Part shown: positions 22,091 to 29,341 of the stretch, one piece after another
How the letters are laid out: every line of letters starts with the position of its first letter
Numbering within the stretch: position 1 is the stretch's first letter
NCBI GenBank assembly: GCA_003105285.1
Contig: PQAN01000202.1
Span: 1-29,341 of the forward strand
Reading direction: 5' to 3'
DNA length: 29,341 bases
Source of the DNA: Methylocystaceae bacterium
Lineage (GTDB): Bacteria > Pseudomonadota > Alphaproteobacteria > Rhizobiales > Beijerinckiaceae
Translations under genes and position numbers: made by a program
Notes under the pieces: generated by a model
Databases searched by the model: none
What the model saw: only the letters and a program-made list of their open reading frames with translations
What the model was told of the DNA's origin: nothing

Positions 22091-22585
22091 GTGCCACAGA
22101 CAGGGCGATCCGGCTGCCCGATCAACCTGACGCTCGAACAATTCGGCGACCGCTGGAGCCTGATCGTCATCCGCGATGTCATGTTCGGCAACAGGCGCAC
22201 CTATGGCGAGCTGCTCGCCGGAAGCGAGGAAGGCATCGCCTCGAACATCCTCGCCGATCGGCTGAAGCGCCTGACCGCATCCGGCCTGCTCACGCGCCGC
22301 CCCGACCCGGAACACCGGCAGAAGGGGATCTACAGTCTCACGGAAGCGTCCATCCAGCTCGTGCCCCTGCTCGCGCAGATGGGGGCCTGGGGCTGCCGGC
22401 ACACGCGCCCGAGCAGGGAATTGTCGGTGCGCGCCGAATTGCTGGAAAAGGGCGGCGCGCCGCTGTGGGCTGCTTTTATGGACGAGTTGCGCCACCTGCA
22501 CCTGGGCGCGCCGCGTCCGGCGCGCTCGGTGTTCGCGGAGCTCCAAGTCGCCTATGAAAAGGAACGCGCGCGCCGAACCCGCTAG
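22091..22585 (+). CDS. HxlR-family winged-helix transcriptional regulator
   Basis: A 164-aa DNA-binding protein. The HxlR winged helix spans about residues 8-100: SGCPINLTLEQFGDRWSLIVIRDVMFGNRRTYGELLA, then ASNILADRLKRLTASGLLTRR (recognition helix) and the wing HRQKGIYSLTEASIQLVPLL. The Cys in SGCPI occupies the position used as a redox or electrophile sensor in several HxlR proteins (for example YodB and HypR), so sensing by thiol modification is plausible. GTG 22091 is chosen because AGGAG lies about 9 nt upstream and it puts the Cys near residue 9; TTG 22025 lies inside the operator. The C-terminal tail of about 60 residues is basic and has no known motif. Confidence 0.9.
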   Translation: MPQTGRSGCPINLTLEQFGDRWSLIVIRDVMFGNRRTYGELLAGSEEGIASNILADRLKRLTASGLLTRRPDPEHRQKGIYSLTEASIQLVPLLAQMGAWGCRHTRPSRELSVRAELLEKGGAPLWAAFMDELRHLHLGAPRPARSVFAELQVAYEKERARRTR

Positions 22586-22748
22586 TGAACGTGCTTGTCA
22601 GTGTCCATCAATCGGCGCGGCCGGGGCGGCAATCTTGTCGAGCCGGGAAATGGTGTCCGGGGAGGACTCGCTCGGCTGGAGGCGCCGGCCGGTAGCGTGA
22701 CGGCGCATTCCAGCCAAAACGATCACAATCAAACATTCAACTAATCGG

Positions 22749-22777
22749 TTGACAGTTTGGGTGCGCGCCTCTATATT
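22749..22777 (+). promoter_or_regulatory. Consensus sigma70 promoter of the ArsR-SRPBCC operon
   Basis: TTGACA (22749-22754), a 17-bp spacer and TATATT (22772-22777). The -10 ends only 7 bp before ATG 22785, so transcription should begin at or within 2 bp of the start codon. An inverted repeat TCAAC...GTTGA overlaps the -35 (22738-22752). Confidence 0.75.
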
Positions 22778-22778
22778 T

Positions 22779-22792
22779 AACCACATGGTTGA
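22779..22792. promoter_or_regulatory. Candidate ArsR operator overlapping the start codon
   Basis: AACCA and TGGTT flank a 2-bp centre directly at the ATG, giving a short inverted repeat of the kind bound by ArsR-family dimers. Together with the TCAAC/GTTGA repeat at the -35 it suggests autorepression. Confidence 0.45.
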
Positions 22793-23153
22793 ACAACAGG
22801 CATTCAGGCTCGACGCCATCTTCCACGCTCTCGGCGATGGCACGCGCCGGTGCATGCTGCGCGATCTGGCGAAAGGTGAGCAGACGGTGAGTCAGCTCGC
22901 CGAACCGTTCGCGATGTCGCTGGCTGCCGCGTCCAAGCACATCAAAGCGCTGGAGAACGCAGGGCTTGTCACACGCGAGGTGCGTGGACGCACCCATATT
23001 TGCCGGCTGGACCCCGGTCCACTCGCCGCGGCGCATGAGTGGCTCGGTTACTACGAGCAATTCTGGACGAGCCGCCTCGACATCCTCGATGCGCTGCTGA
23101 GAAGCGATGCCAAGCGCGGGTCCCGTCCAGCAAAGAAAGGAAGACAAAAATGA
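22785..23153 (+). CDS. ArsR-family winged-helix regulator (SRPBCC-associated type)
   Basis: A 122-aa winged-helix repressor: FHALGDGTRRCMLRDLAKGEQTVSQLAEPFAMSLAAASKHIKALENAGLVTREVRGRTHICRL covers helices 1-5 and the wing. No ELCVCDL metal-binding box is present, so it is not a classical arsenic or metal sensor. The C-terminal part (HEWLGYYEQFWTSRLDILDALL) is typical of the subgroup whose gene is followed by an SRPBCC/AHSA1 gene. ATG 22785 has no ribosome site and sits at the predicted transcription start, so the mRNA is probably leaderless. Its stop overlaps the next ATG (ATGA). It likely represses its own operon. Confidence 0.92.
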   Translation: MVEQQAFRLDAIFHALGDGTRRCMLRDLAKGEQTVSQLAEPFAMSLAAASKHIKALENAGLVTREVRGRTHICRLDPGPLAAAHEWLGYYEQFWTSRLDILDALLRSDAKRGSRPAKKGRQK

Positions 23154-23686
23154 CCAGTCGCGCAGCACTGGCCGAATACGGCACCCTGATCGAGCCGGCG
23201 ACATTGAAAATCGAACGCCTGCTGCCCGGTCCGATCGAGCGTGTCTGGGGCTATCTGGCGGACAGCGAGCTAAGACGGAAATGGCTAGCGGCAGGTCCTA
23301 TGGATCCAAGAGCAGGCGCCACCGTCGAACTCGTTTGGCGCAATGATGAGCTCACGAATCCGCCGGGCCAGCGGCCTGCCGGGTTCCCTGACGAGCATCG
23401 CATGATCTGCGAGGTCGTCGAGTGCGATCCGCCACGCAAGCTCGTCATCACCTGGGCCGGCAGCGGCAATGTCTCATTCGAGCTCGAGCCGCGTGGCGAA
23501 AAGGTGCAGCTGACGCTGATCCATTGCCGAATGCCAGACCGCAAGATGGCGCTGATGTTTGGCGCCGGCTGGCACATGCACCTGGACATTCTGTTTGCGC
23601 GGCTGGCCGGCATCGCACCGCAACCGTTCTGGGACGGCTGGCACCGCCTGCAAGGCGAATACGACAAGCGTTGGCCGGTCGCCTGA
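23150..23686 (+). CDS. SRPBCC (AHSA1-type) domain protein
   Basis: A 178-aa protein with one START-like helix-grip domain: LKIERLLPGPIERVWGYLADSELRRKWL is the first helix-containing block, followed by beta strands VELVWRND, EVVECDPPRKLVITW and VSFELEPRGEKVQLTLIH, and a long C-terminal helix. The fold binds hydrophobic ligands in a cavity; AHSA1-like members next to ArsR genes have unknown ligands. It is translationally coupled to the ArsR gene (ATGA overlap), and AGGA lies 9 nt upstream of ATG 23150. Its sequence is clearly different from the second SRPBCC gene, so they are not a recent duplication. Confidence 0.9.
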   Translation: MTSRAALAEYGTLIEPATLKIERLLPGPIERVWGYLADSELRRKWLAAGPMDPRAGATVELVWRNDELTNPPGQRPAGFPDEHRMICEVVECDPPRKLVITWAGSGNVSFELEPRGEKVQLTLIHCRMPDRKMALMFGAGWHMHLDILFARLAGIAPQPFWDGWHRLQGEYDKRWPVA

Positions 23687-23750
23687 CCGACCTTCCAAGA
23701 CCGAGTTCACCAACCGAGGGACGCGCTCCCTCGCAACGGAGGAGCATGCC

Positions 23751-24230
23751 ATGACCGACCGCAGTTTCACTGTGACTTTCATCGTCGATCAGACGCCCGA
23801 CGCCGTTTTCAAAGCGGTCATCAATGTCCGCGGATGGTGGTCCGAGGCGATCGAAGGCGCGACGGATCATGCCGGCGGCGTCTTCTGGTATCACTTCCAA
23901 GACCTCCACCGCTGCACGATGCAGGTAACCGAGCTGACGCCTGGCCGCAAAGTCGTCTGGCGCGTGCTCGACAATTATTTCAGCTTCACCAAGGACAGTC
24001 GCGAGTGGACGGGAACGGGAATCACTTTCGACATTGCGGCGAAGGGTGACAAGACGGAGCTGCGCTTCACGCACCACGGCCTCGTTCCCGAAGAGGAATG
24101 CTATGCGGCCTGCTCCGATGGTTGGGGCACGTACATCACGAAGAGCCTGCGTGACCTGATCGTCACCGGCAAGGGCAATCCCAACGTCGGCGCGGCGGTC
24201 ACCGAAACGGAACGGGCGCTGGTCGGTTGA
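23751..24230 (+). CDS. Second SRPBCC (AHSA1-type) domain protein
   Basis: A 159-aa START-like protein: FTVTFIVDQTPDAVFKAVINVRGWWSEAIEG opens the fold, then CTMQVTELTPGRKVVWRVLDNYF, TGTGITFDIAAKGDKTELRFTHHGL and a C-terminal helix (CYAACSDGWGTYITKSLRDLI). The pattern (VxxWWSE, LVPxxECY, GWxxYIxxSL) is that of small proteobacterial AHSA1/SRPBCC proteins. ATG 23751 has a near-perfect GGAGG 7 nt upstream. It lies 64 bp after the first SRPBCC gene and probably shares the ArsR-controlled transcript. Ligand and reaction are unknown. Confidence 0.9.
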   Translation: MTDRSFTVTFIVDQTPDAVFKAVINVRGWWSEAIEGATDHAGGVFWYHFQDLHRCTMQVTELTPGRKVVWRVLDNYFSFTKDSREWTGTGITFDIAAKGDKTELRFTHHGLVPEEECYAACSDGWGTYITKSLRDLIVTGKGNPNVGAAVTETERALVG

Positions 24231-24243
24231 GATGGAGGTCGTC

Positions 24244-24399
24244 ATGCGCAAGTTGATCGCTGCATTCAAGACCTCGGTCGATGGCAAGATCGAAGGCCAG
24301 CAAGGTTTCGCTGATTGGGTCGAGGGCACGCAGCAGCAGCCGTCCTCACTTTCGTTGCGCTCGTCGTTGCCCTCGCTTCGGTGTTCCGGGTCAAGATGA
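24244..24399 (+). pseudogene. Truncated dihydrofolate reductase-family (RibD C-terminal-like) gene
   Basis: An ORF of 51 codons starts MRKLIAAFKTSVDGKIEG and continues GFADWVEG. These first 28 residues match the N-terminus of the DHFR/RibD-C family proteins that often follow ArsR and SRPBCC genes. After about 24327 the similarity stops and a Ser/Leu-rich out-of-family tail runs to a TGA at 24397, overlapping the convergent STAND gene. A good ribosome site (GGAGG, about 5 nt spacer) remains. The full family length is about 180-200 aa, so this is a 5' remnant cut by a deletion or insertion. Confidence 0.7.
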
Positions 24400-27153
24400 C
24401 GCAGTGATGGCTTCGTTGAAGCGTCCTGTCTCGTAAAGCAGGCGGGCATAATGACTTCGATATCGTTGTGTGAGCGAATGGCTCGAGCCTAACGCTTTTT
24501 CGCCGATCGCTATGGCCTCGAGAAATAGCCGCTCGGATTCGGTTACGTCGCCGAGCTCCCTCAGCAGAACCGCGAGATTGCCGAAGCTCGCCGCCGTATC
24601 GGGATGCTCGGGACCCAGAACCTTGTTGCAGATCGCCAAAGCCCGCTCATAGAGCGGCCGTGCCCCCGCATGGTCGCCCTGGGCCGAAAGCAGCCACGCG
24701 AGATTGTTCAGGCTCTTGGCCACAGCGGAGTGCTCAGGCCCCAGAGCCTTCGCTCGAATGGCCAACGCGCGCTCGTAGAGCGGCTGCGCTCCAACATGAT
24801 CGCCCCGGGCCGCAAGCAAGCCCGCTAGATTGTCGAGGCCCGTCGCCGTCGCCGGATGCTCTGGTCCCAATGCAGTCTCGAAAATTGCCACCGCTCGCTC
24901 ATAAAGCGGCCGCGCCTTCATAAGGTCCCCCAGGGCGGAGAGCAGCCAAGCGAGATTATTGAGACTCGTTGCTGTTTCAGGATGATCGAGGCCCAAAACA
25001 TGCTCTCGGATCGCCAGCGCCCGCTCAAAGAGCGTCCGCGCTCCGACGTGGTCGCCCAGGGCTGAATAGGCCCCGGCGAGATTGTCCAGGGCGGTGGCCG
25101 TCGCCGGATGCTCTGGTCCCAGAGCCGTTTCGAATATTGCCAGCGCCCGCTCATAGAGCGGCCGTGCTCCGACATGATCTCCCTGAGCCGAGCGCACCCC
25201 CGCGAGATTGTTCAGGCTCGTCGCGGTAAAGGGATCTTCGCAGCCGAAAGCCGTCTCGCAGATCGCGAGCGTCCGCTCGAAGAGCAGTCGCGCGCCCGCA
25301 AGGTCGCCATGCGCGGATAGGCACTCTGCGAGATTATTCAGGCTCCTCGCGACATCGGGGTGTTTGGGGCCCAGAGCCGTCTCGCAGATCGCCAACGCTC
25401 GCTCATAGAGCGGCCGTGCGCTTGCAAATTCGCTCCGAGCCGACAGCAGCCCAGCAAGCTTTTCGAGGCTCTTCGCCGTATCGGGGTGATCGGCGCCCGA
25501 GTATTTTTTGCGGATCGCCAGCGCCCGTTCATAAAGCGGCTGCGCTCTGGAATAGGCGGCGAGCGGGCCATGCCGAAACGACGCCAATGCGTCGAGCAAA
25601 TCGGCCGCGTGCGCGTCGCACACGGGCGAAGCGCCATCGTCCCCGACCAAGGCCAGCGCCAGCGCGTCGAGCATGCGCGCCCGCGGCCATGTTTTCGGAT
25701 CCGCGAGGACGTTTTTTGGATAGACGCGCGCCATCGCCTCCAACAGCGTGCACAGAGCCTGCGGTCGCGCCTGCCCCTCCGCACGCGTCGCCGCGACCCG
25801 TCGCACGAGGCGATGCAAACGGATGGCGTCCGTCCTGATGGTCGGGTCTCTCTGATCTTCGATTGTCAGGCGCTCGATCAGACCAAAAGCGCGCAGCGTC
25901 GCCACGATTTCGTCGAGCCCGTCGTCTTGCATGGCCGAAGCAAGGGGCTCGCCGAAAATCTCGCGCGCCTCGGAAAAGAAAAACAACGGGATCGGCTCCG
26001 GCGCCAGCAGCGCCGCGCCAAGGATCAAAGATTGGGCGGCGGGACAAAGCTTCGCCGCCTGCTCGATCGCGAGCGTGAAGGTCTTCAGCACCGTCTGCCC
26101 GCCATGGTATTCGGCCGGCGCGTGTCGCGCATCGTCGAGCAGGCGTACGGGCGCGGCGTCGAAGCGTTTGCGATACTCGGCGAACGGAACGTCGAGCCGC
26201 TCGCAATAGGCGGCGGCGTGCTCATGGACCAGCGGCAGTCCGCCGAACGCCTCGGTCAAGGCTTCGGCGTCGCCGCGCTCTTTGTGGCGGCCCGTGCGGG
26301 CGATGAGAAAGTCGGCGCCGATTTCCTTTGGCCAAGTCGATATTTCGATCGTTTCCGCCACGCCGCGCCAAGCGTGCGCGTTCGATGTCACGAGCGCTCG
26401 CGCGCCGCCGCCTCGCGGCAAGTAAGGCCGGAGCGCCTCGGCATCTGGGACATTGTCGTAGACGAGGAGAATATCGTCGCCCTCGTGACGCAAACGCTCC
26501 ATCACGACAGTGAGCGTCGTTTCCTCCGTTTCATCCTTTGCGACCCAGCCGAACCGCGTCGCGAGCGCGACGAGATCGGCGCGCATCGTCGAATCGGTCT
26601 GCGCCCTGATCCACCAGGCGGCGCGCCAATCGCGCCGATGGCGCTCCGCATATGCCGCCGCGAGCGTCGTTTTCCCGACTCCGCGCAAGCCATGGAGCGC
26701 CACGATCGCGCCGTTCCCCTGACCGCGCGACATTGCGGCGTCTATGGCCGCCAACGATTCGTCGCGGCCCAAGAAGTGTTTCGGCGTGCGGATCGGAATA
26801 TTGGAAACGGAGATCGCCGTTTCGGCCGAGGGCCGCGCCGGCGGCTCGTCCTCGTTTCCCTTGGCGCGCCAGCTCTCGAAATGCGCATTCCGCAGCTCGA
26901 GCCGCCATTCGGCGTAGCGCTCGTCGCTCCCGAACAACAGACGTTCTACGGTTTCGATTTCCGGGGGCAGATGTTCATTCTTTAGCCAGTAACGAACTGT
27001 CCGGTCATTGACGCCGACGCCGTCGGCAAGCGCTTTGGCGCTCCACCGCCGACCAGGGCGGTCGGTTGTCCCGCCCGGCCGTGTTCCCCTCAAGAGGTGC
27101 CACGCCAGCAGCCGCCCAAAATTCCACTCGGAGCGGTCGTCTTCGGACGCCAT
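24391..27153 (-). CDS. STAND ATPase: N-terminal HTH, NB-ARC domain, nine C-terminal TPR repeats
   Basis: A 920-aa NLR-like signal-transduction ATPase. Residues about 1-95 contain a predicted HTH (WSAKALADGVGVNDRTVRYWLKNE). The NB-ARC follows: FLGRDESLAAID, P-loop GLRGVGKTTL (about 155-163), Walker B DDILLVYDNV (about 226-235), and GGLPLVHEHAAAYC in the GLPLA position. From about residue 540 there are nine tandem 42-residue kinesin-light-chain-type TPRs (ARPLYERALAI-x3-LGPEHP-x-TA-x2-LNNLA). ATG 27153 has AAAGG 8 nt upstream; TTG 27198 would add 15 residues. Proteins of this build can be transcription regulators or antiphage NLRs; the absence of an effector domain other than HTH favours regulation. 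The TPR array may bind peptide or protein ligands. Confidence 0.85.
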   Translation of the reverse strand: MASEDDRSEWNFGRLLAWHLLRGTRPGGTTDRPGRRWSAKALADGVGVNDRTVRYWLKNEHLPPEIETVERLLFGSDERYAEWRLELRNAHFESWRAKGNEDEPPARPSAETAISVSNIPIRTPKHFLGRDESLAAIDAAMSRGQGNGAIVALHGLRGVGKTTLAAAYAERHRRDWRAAWWIRAQTDSTMRADLVALATRFGWVAKDETEETTLTVVMERLRHEGDDILLVYDNVPDAEALRPYLPRGGGARALVTSNAHAWRGVAETIEISTWPKEIGADFLIARTGRHKERGDAEALTEAFGGLPLVHEHAAAYCERLDVPFAEYRKRFDAAPVRLLDDARHAPAEYHGGQTVLKTFTLAIEQAAKLCPAAQSLILGAALLAPEPIPLFFFSEAREIFGEPLASAMQDDGLDEIVATLRAFGLIERLTIEDQRDPTIRTDAIRLHRLVRRVAATRAEGQARPQALCTLLEAMARVYPKNVLADPKTWPRARMLDALALALVGDDGASPVCDAHAADLLDALASFRHGPLAAYSRAQPLYERALAIRKKYSGADHPDTAKSLEKLAGLLSARSEFASARPLYERALAICETALGPKHPDVARSLNNLAECLSAHGDLAGARLLFERTLAICETAFGCEDPFTATSLNNLAGVRSAQGDHVGARPLYERALAIFETALGPEHPATATALDNLAGAYSALGDHVGARTLFERALAIREHVLGLDHPETATSLNNLAWLLSALGDLMKARPLYERAVAIFETALGPEHPATATGLDNLAGLLAARGDHVGAQPLYERALAIRAKALGPEHSAVAKSLNNLAWLLSAQGDHAGARPLYERALAICNKVLGPEHPDTAASFGNLAVLLRELGDVTESERLFLEAIAIGEKALGSSHSLTQRYRSHYARLLYETGRFNEAITASS
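24420..25560 (-). repeat. 126-bp tandem direct repeats encoding the TPR array
   Basis: Nine imperfect 126-bp units lie head to tail within the STAND gene; most contain a GCTCATAGAGCGG-type or related motif (for example near 24645, 24771, 25149 and 25401). Units near 24837-24895 and 25089-25140 are almost identical, which points to recent internal duplication or conversion. Confidence 0.75.
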
Positions 27154-27268
27154 GCGCCGGCCTTTCCACTGGTCGGGTCTTCCGGTTGACTTTTCCAATC
27201 AGCCGCAGATCATTTCCGAAGTTCGAGTATTTTATGCAGAGCCTTGAGAATCAAGGGAGCTGTTCAAA

Positions 27269-28186
27269 ATGTCTAATTTCTGCTCATTTGCTTCGAACAC
27301 GACTTCGAAACTCGGCTCGGGTCGGGGCCTCACTGTTCGCTCGATCGCGATTGGGGCGGCGTCCAGGCTCGCGAAGCTTCGTGCCCCTTCCTACCTTGAT
27401 CGTCCCATGGACTCGTCCCTTTCGGCCGGCGTAGCCGCTGAACATGCTTCGATGCGTCCGAGGCGGCGCGCGCCGTCACGGAAGCGGAGGGCGTCGATCA
27501 TAGAGAAGACCGTGGGAGCAATGCTTTTCCTGGCCAATTCCGGCGCCGCTTTCCCCGCCGCCGGACAGCAGATCGATGCGTCGACTCTGGCGCTGTGTCG
27601 GCAGGTGACATCGGATTCGGCGCGCCTCCGATGTTATGAGGACCTTGTGCATCGGGCCGAATCCGGCGCGCCGCGCTCGGCGCAGAGCGCAAAGTCCGCC
27701 TTTGCCGCGCAGCCGGAACTCACGGCGGGGGACACAGGGGCGTGGGAACGAAAGGACGACGTGGATCACCTCGATCGTTCGCCGATTGTGACCACGTCGC
27801 TTCGCGCGAGCGGCGGGAACATCGGCCTGATCGGGCGTGCCGGGGAGCGCGAACCCCCGGTGCTGACGATGCGTTGCAAGAACCGTCGTCTGCAAGTGTT
27901 CGTGACTTTCGATATGTATGTCACCGGATCGGACCAAAACGTCCAGGTAAAGTACCGAATCGGCGATCTGCCGATCGCCGACGCCGTGTGGCGCAAGTCC
28001 GAGGATGGAAAGTCATACGGCGTCTGGGACAATGGCGCTTCGGAGCCGTTACTGGCTTCGTTGGTGGACGGCGAGGATTTCTTCGTGCGGGGCGTCGGCA
28101 GCAACGGACGGACGTCGGAGGCCCTATTCCAGATCAAAGGCGCGAGGGTTGCCGCTCAGCCGGTGCGCGCCGCTTGCGGATTGTGA
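27269..28186 (+). CDS. VasI/TagO-like (T6SS-associated) exported protein, first of a tandem pair
   Basis: The C-terminal two thirds match the VasI/TagO family of type VI secretion-associated periplasmic proteins. They show LALCRQVTSDSARLRCYEDL (a Cys-x14-Cys motif followed by Y-x-D), the W-x10-LD block (DVDHLDRSPIVTTSLRA), LTMRCKNRRLQVFV, VKYRIGDLPIADAVWRKSEDG, FFVRGVGSNGRTSEALFQIKG, and a terminal Cys (VRAACGL). ATG 27269 has AGGGAG about 9 nt upstream and gives 305 aa, but then the hydrophobic signal-like stretch (GAMLFLANSGAAFPAAG) would start near residue 83. ATG 27452 gives a more normal exported protein. The start is therefore uncertain. It is followed 14 bp later by a paralogue. Confidence 0.75.
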   Translation: MSNFCSFASNTTSKLGSGRGLTVRSIAIGAASRLAKLRAPSYLDRPMDSSLSAGVAAEHASMRPRRRAPSRKRRASIIEKTVGAMLFLANSGAAFPAAGQQIDASTLALCRQVTSDSARLRCYEDLVHRAESGAPRSAQSAKSAFAAQPELTAGDTGAWERKDDVDHLDRSPIVTTSLRASGGNIGLIGRAGEREPPVLTMRCKNRRLQVFVTFDMYVTGSDQNVQVKYRIGDLPIADAVWRKSEDGKSYGVWDNGASEPLLASLVDGEDFFVRGVGSNGRTSEALFQIKGARVAAQPVRAACGL

Positions 28187-28200
28187 GGGAGAGCGCTCCG

Positions 28201-28938
28201 ATGACTTTATCCTGGATTCCGCGATTTATTGTGTTGGCGCCTTTGGCCGCTCTCGCCGCGCCCGCCTGCGCTCAATCCCCGACGCCAACTGGTCTCGCCT
28301 CGGAAGTGAGCAAATGTGCGCGCCTTGCCGATGCTCGAGACCGCCTTGCCTGTTTCGATCAGGTTTCGGGACAGGCTCCCGACCTGAACGCGACATCACA
28401 ACGGCCCGCTGCGCCAGCCATCCAAACGCCGTCACCCGCTTCGCCGAGAACGCCCGCGCCTACAGGCTACGGCGGCCGACAAATCATGGTCTCGGACGAT
28501 CATAAAGGCTGGACCAATCGTGAAGAAGTCTCCGGCCTCGACCGTTCGAAGACGCAGATCGCTCTGCTGCCCGCGATGGAAGCTCGAACGAAATCCACGC
28601 TGCCGCAAAAAGCCGCGATCGTTGTTCGATGCCGTGAAGGCAAGACGGACTTCTACGTCAGTTTTACCGACATTGTCGATGGTATGCAGCCAGTAAAAGT
28701 GGATTACCGCATCAACGACGCCTCGTCGCGCCGAGACGTTTGGCAAATCTCGCAAGATTTCCAGGGCTATGGCACCTGGAACTCGCCTCGGACGATCCCG
28801 CTGCTGAAAGAACTGCTCTCAGCCGACGAATTCTACGTGCGTGGGGACGCGGGCGCGATGGGAGTCTCCGAGGCCCGCTTCAAACTCGAGGGAATGGCGG
28901 AGGCGATTGCGCCCGTGCGCCGGAGCTGCCGTTGGTAA
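28201..28938 (+). CDS. VasI/TagO-like (T6SS-associated) exported protein, second of a tandem pair
   Basis: A 245-aa protein with a clear signal peptide (MTLSWIPRFIVLAPLAALAAPACAQ). The mature part opens with the family motif KCARLADARDRLACFDQV, then a Pro/Ala-rich linker (about 60-95), then WTNREEVSGLDRSKTQIALLPA, AIVVRCREGKTDFYVSF, VKVDYRINDASSRRDVWQIS, FYVRGDAGAMGVSEARFKLEG and the terminal SCRW. It is a diverged paralogue of the gene just upstream, with which it forms an operon (14-bp gap; GGGAG about 9 nt before ATG 28201). In T6SS clusters such proteins (TagO/VasI) are periplasmic accessory factors; no T6SS gene is visible here, so its role is open. Confidence 0.85.
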   Translation: MTLSWIPRFIVLAPLAALAAPACAQSPTPTGLASEVSKCARLADARDRLACFDQVSGQAPDLNATSQRPAAPAIQTPSPASPRTPAPTGYGGRQIMVSDDHKGWTNREEVSGLDRSKTQIALLPAMEARTKSTLPQKAAIVVRCREGKTDFYVSFTDIVDGMQPVKVDYRINDASSRRDVWQISQDFQGYGTWNSPRTIPLLKELLSADEFYVRGDAGAMGVSEARFKLEGMAEAIAPVRRSCRW

Positions 28939-29161
28939 GTGCGGCGCTCCTTCGATAGCAGCGTGCCTCTTACTCTGCTTTCTTATGCGAAGCCGCCAGT
29001 CGCGATCGCACGGTGACGCGATGGGAGCGTCAGAATCTCACTTCGAGGGGAGAGAAATCGTGGAGATGATCGCTCAGCTCCACCGGGAGCGAATAGTTGA
29101 TGTCGCGTCGACGGCGCCCGGTGCGAGGGACGGATACCATGCATTTCGTGGAGTTCAGTAG
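28939..29161. other. Region downstream of the VasI-like pair
   Basis: No secure gene. A 46-codon ORF (29021-29161) ends directly before ATG 29162 but has no clear ribosome site or recognisable sequence. Confidence 0.35.
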
Positions 29162-29317
29162 ATGAAAAGGATTGCCTTGTTCGTCATGACCTTCGTGCTG
29201 GTCCACGTTGCGGTTGCGGGATCGATCGACGGAAAGGACGCTCTCGTTCTCGCGGCGCTAGAGCGGGTTCGTCATTTTCCGATTCAAGAGAGGATTCCCG
29301 AATCGGCGAGAGCCTGA
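29162..29317 (+). CDS. Possible 51-aa exported peptide
   Basis: A short ORF begins MKRIALFVMTFVLVHVAVAG, which reads as a signal peptide or one membrane helix, and continues DGKDALVLAALERVRHFP to a TGA at 29315-29317. GGAG lies about 9 nt upstream. It could be a real small secreted protein or the 5' remnant of a longer gene. No family recognised. Confidence 0.35.
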   Translation: MKRIALFVMTFVLVHVAVAGSIDGKDALVLAALERVRHFPIQERIPESARA

Positions 29318-29341
29318 TTCCTTACGTCATGTGCATGACGG

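Noticed and set aside
24420..25560. Regular direct repeats that could suggest a CRISPR array
   Set aside because: The unit is 126 bp, in frame with the STAND protein, and encodes TPRs; there are no short repeats with unique spacers.
25360..26985. A 541-codon plus-strand frame opposite the STAND gene
   Set aside because: No motif, Arg-rich composition and repetition that merely reflects the TPR repeats on the other strand.
29021..29161. A 46-codon ORF directly before the 51-aa ORF at the window end
   Set aside because: No ribosome site, no hydrophobic or recognisable segment; kept only as a remark.

Overview
The window is GC-rich DNA with strong G/C preference at third codon positions. It has alphaproteobacterial hallmarks: a cobQ-cobD-bluB cobalamin cluster, DUF3618/Holin-X/BrkB envelope genes, a DUF892 ferritin-like gene and GGAAC-N16-nGTT (EcfG-type) promoters. 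I infer a Hyphomicrobiales chromosome, possibly a methanotroph such as Methylocystis or Methylosinus; the taxon is a guess from style, not a search result.

Layout. 1-2.8 kb: end of a cobalamin operon (5'-truncated cobQ, cobD/cobC, bluB), translationally overlapping. 2.8-3.7 kb: a convergent NicO/RcnA-type Ni/Co exporter with a His-rich loop. 3.8-5.5 kb: a CYTH-CHAD protein with a degenerate CYTH active site, preceded by a possible 30-codon leader ORF. 5.7-9.3 kb: glycosyltransferase plus amylo-alpha-1,6-glucosidase operon. 9.3-10.5 kb: PRC-barrel and DUF892 ferritin-like genes. 10.8-12.7 kb: a Tyr-rich secreted protein, a 55-aa membrane protein and a COG3146 GNAT/FemAB-like protein. 12.7-15.3 kb: a leftward envelope operon (DUF883-like protein, Holin-X, DUF3618, BrkB). 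15.6-19.0 kb: SWIM/SNF2 helicase. 19.1-20.8 kb: a 35-aa membrane protein and a FecR-domain/beta-barrel outer membrane protein. 21.2 kb: a 24-bp tRNA 3'-end remnant. 21.3-24.4 kb: GST/HxlR divergent pair with palindromic operators, then ArsR-SRPBCC-SRPBCC and a decayed DHFR-family gene. 24.4-27.2 kb: HTH-NB-ARC-TPR STAND protein. 27.3-28.9 kb: two tandem VasI/TagO-like periplasmic proteins.

The strongest unlisted signal is regulatory. Between 5.7 and 15.4 kb, four transcription units on both strands (glycan enzymes, PRC-barrel, ferritin-like, Holin-X/DUF3618/BrkB) each carry GGAAC, exactly 16 bp, then an nGTT element at a sensible distance from the start codon. This looks like a physical cluster of general stress response (PhyR/EcfG) genes. 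The segment after the tRNA remnant has the character of an accessory region: regulators, a gene remnant, a NLR-like STAND ATPase and orphan T6SS-associated proteins.
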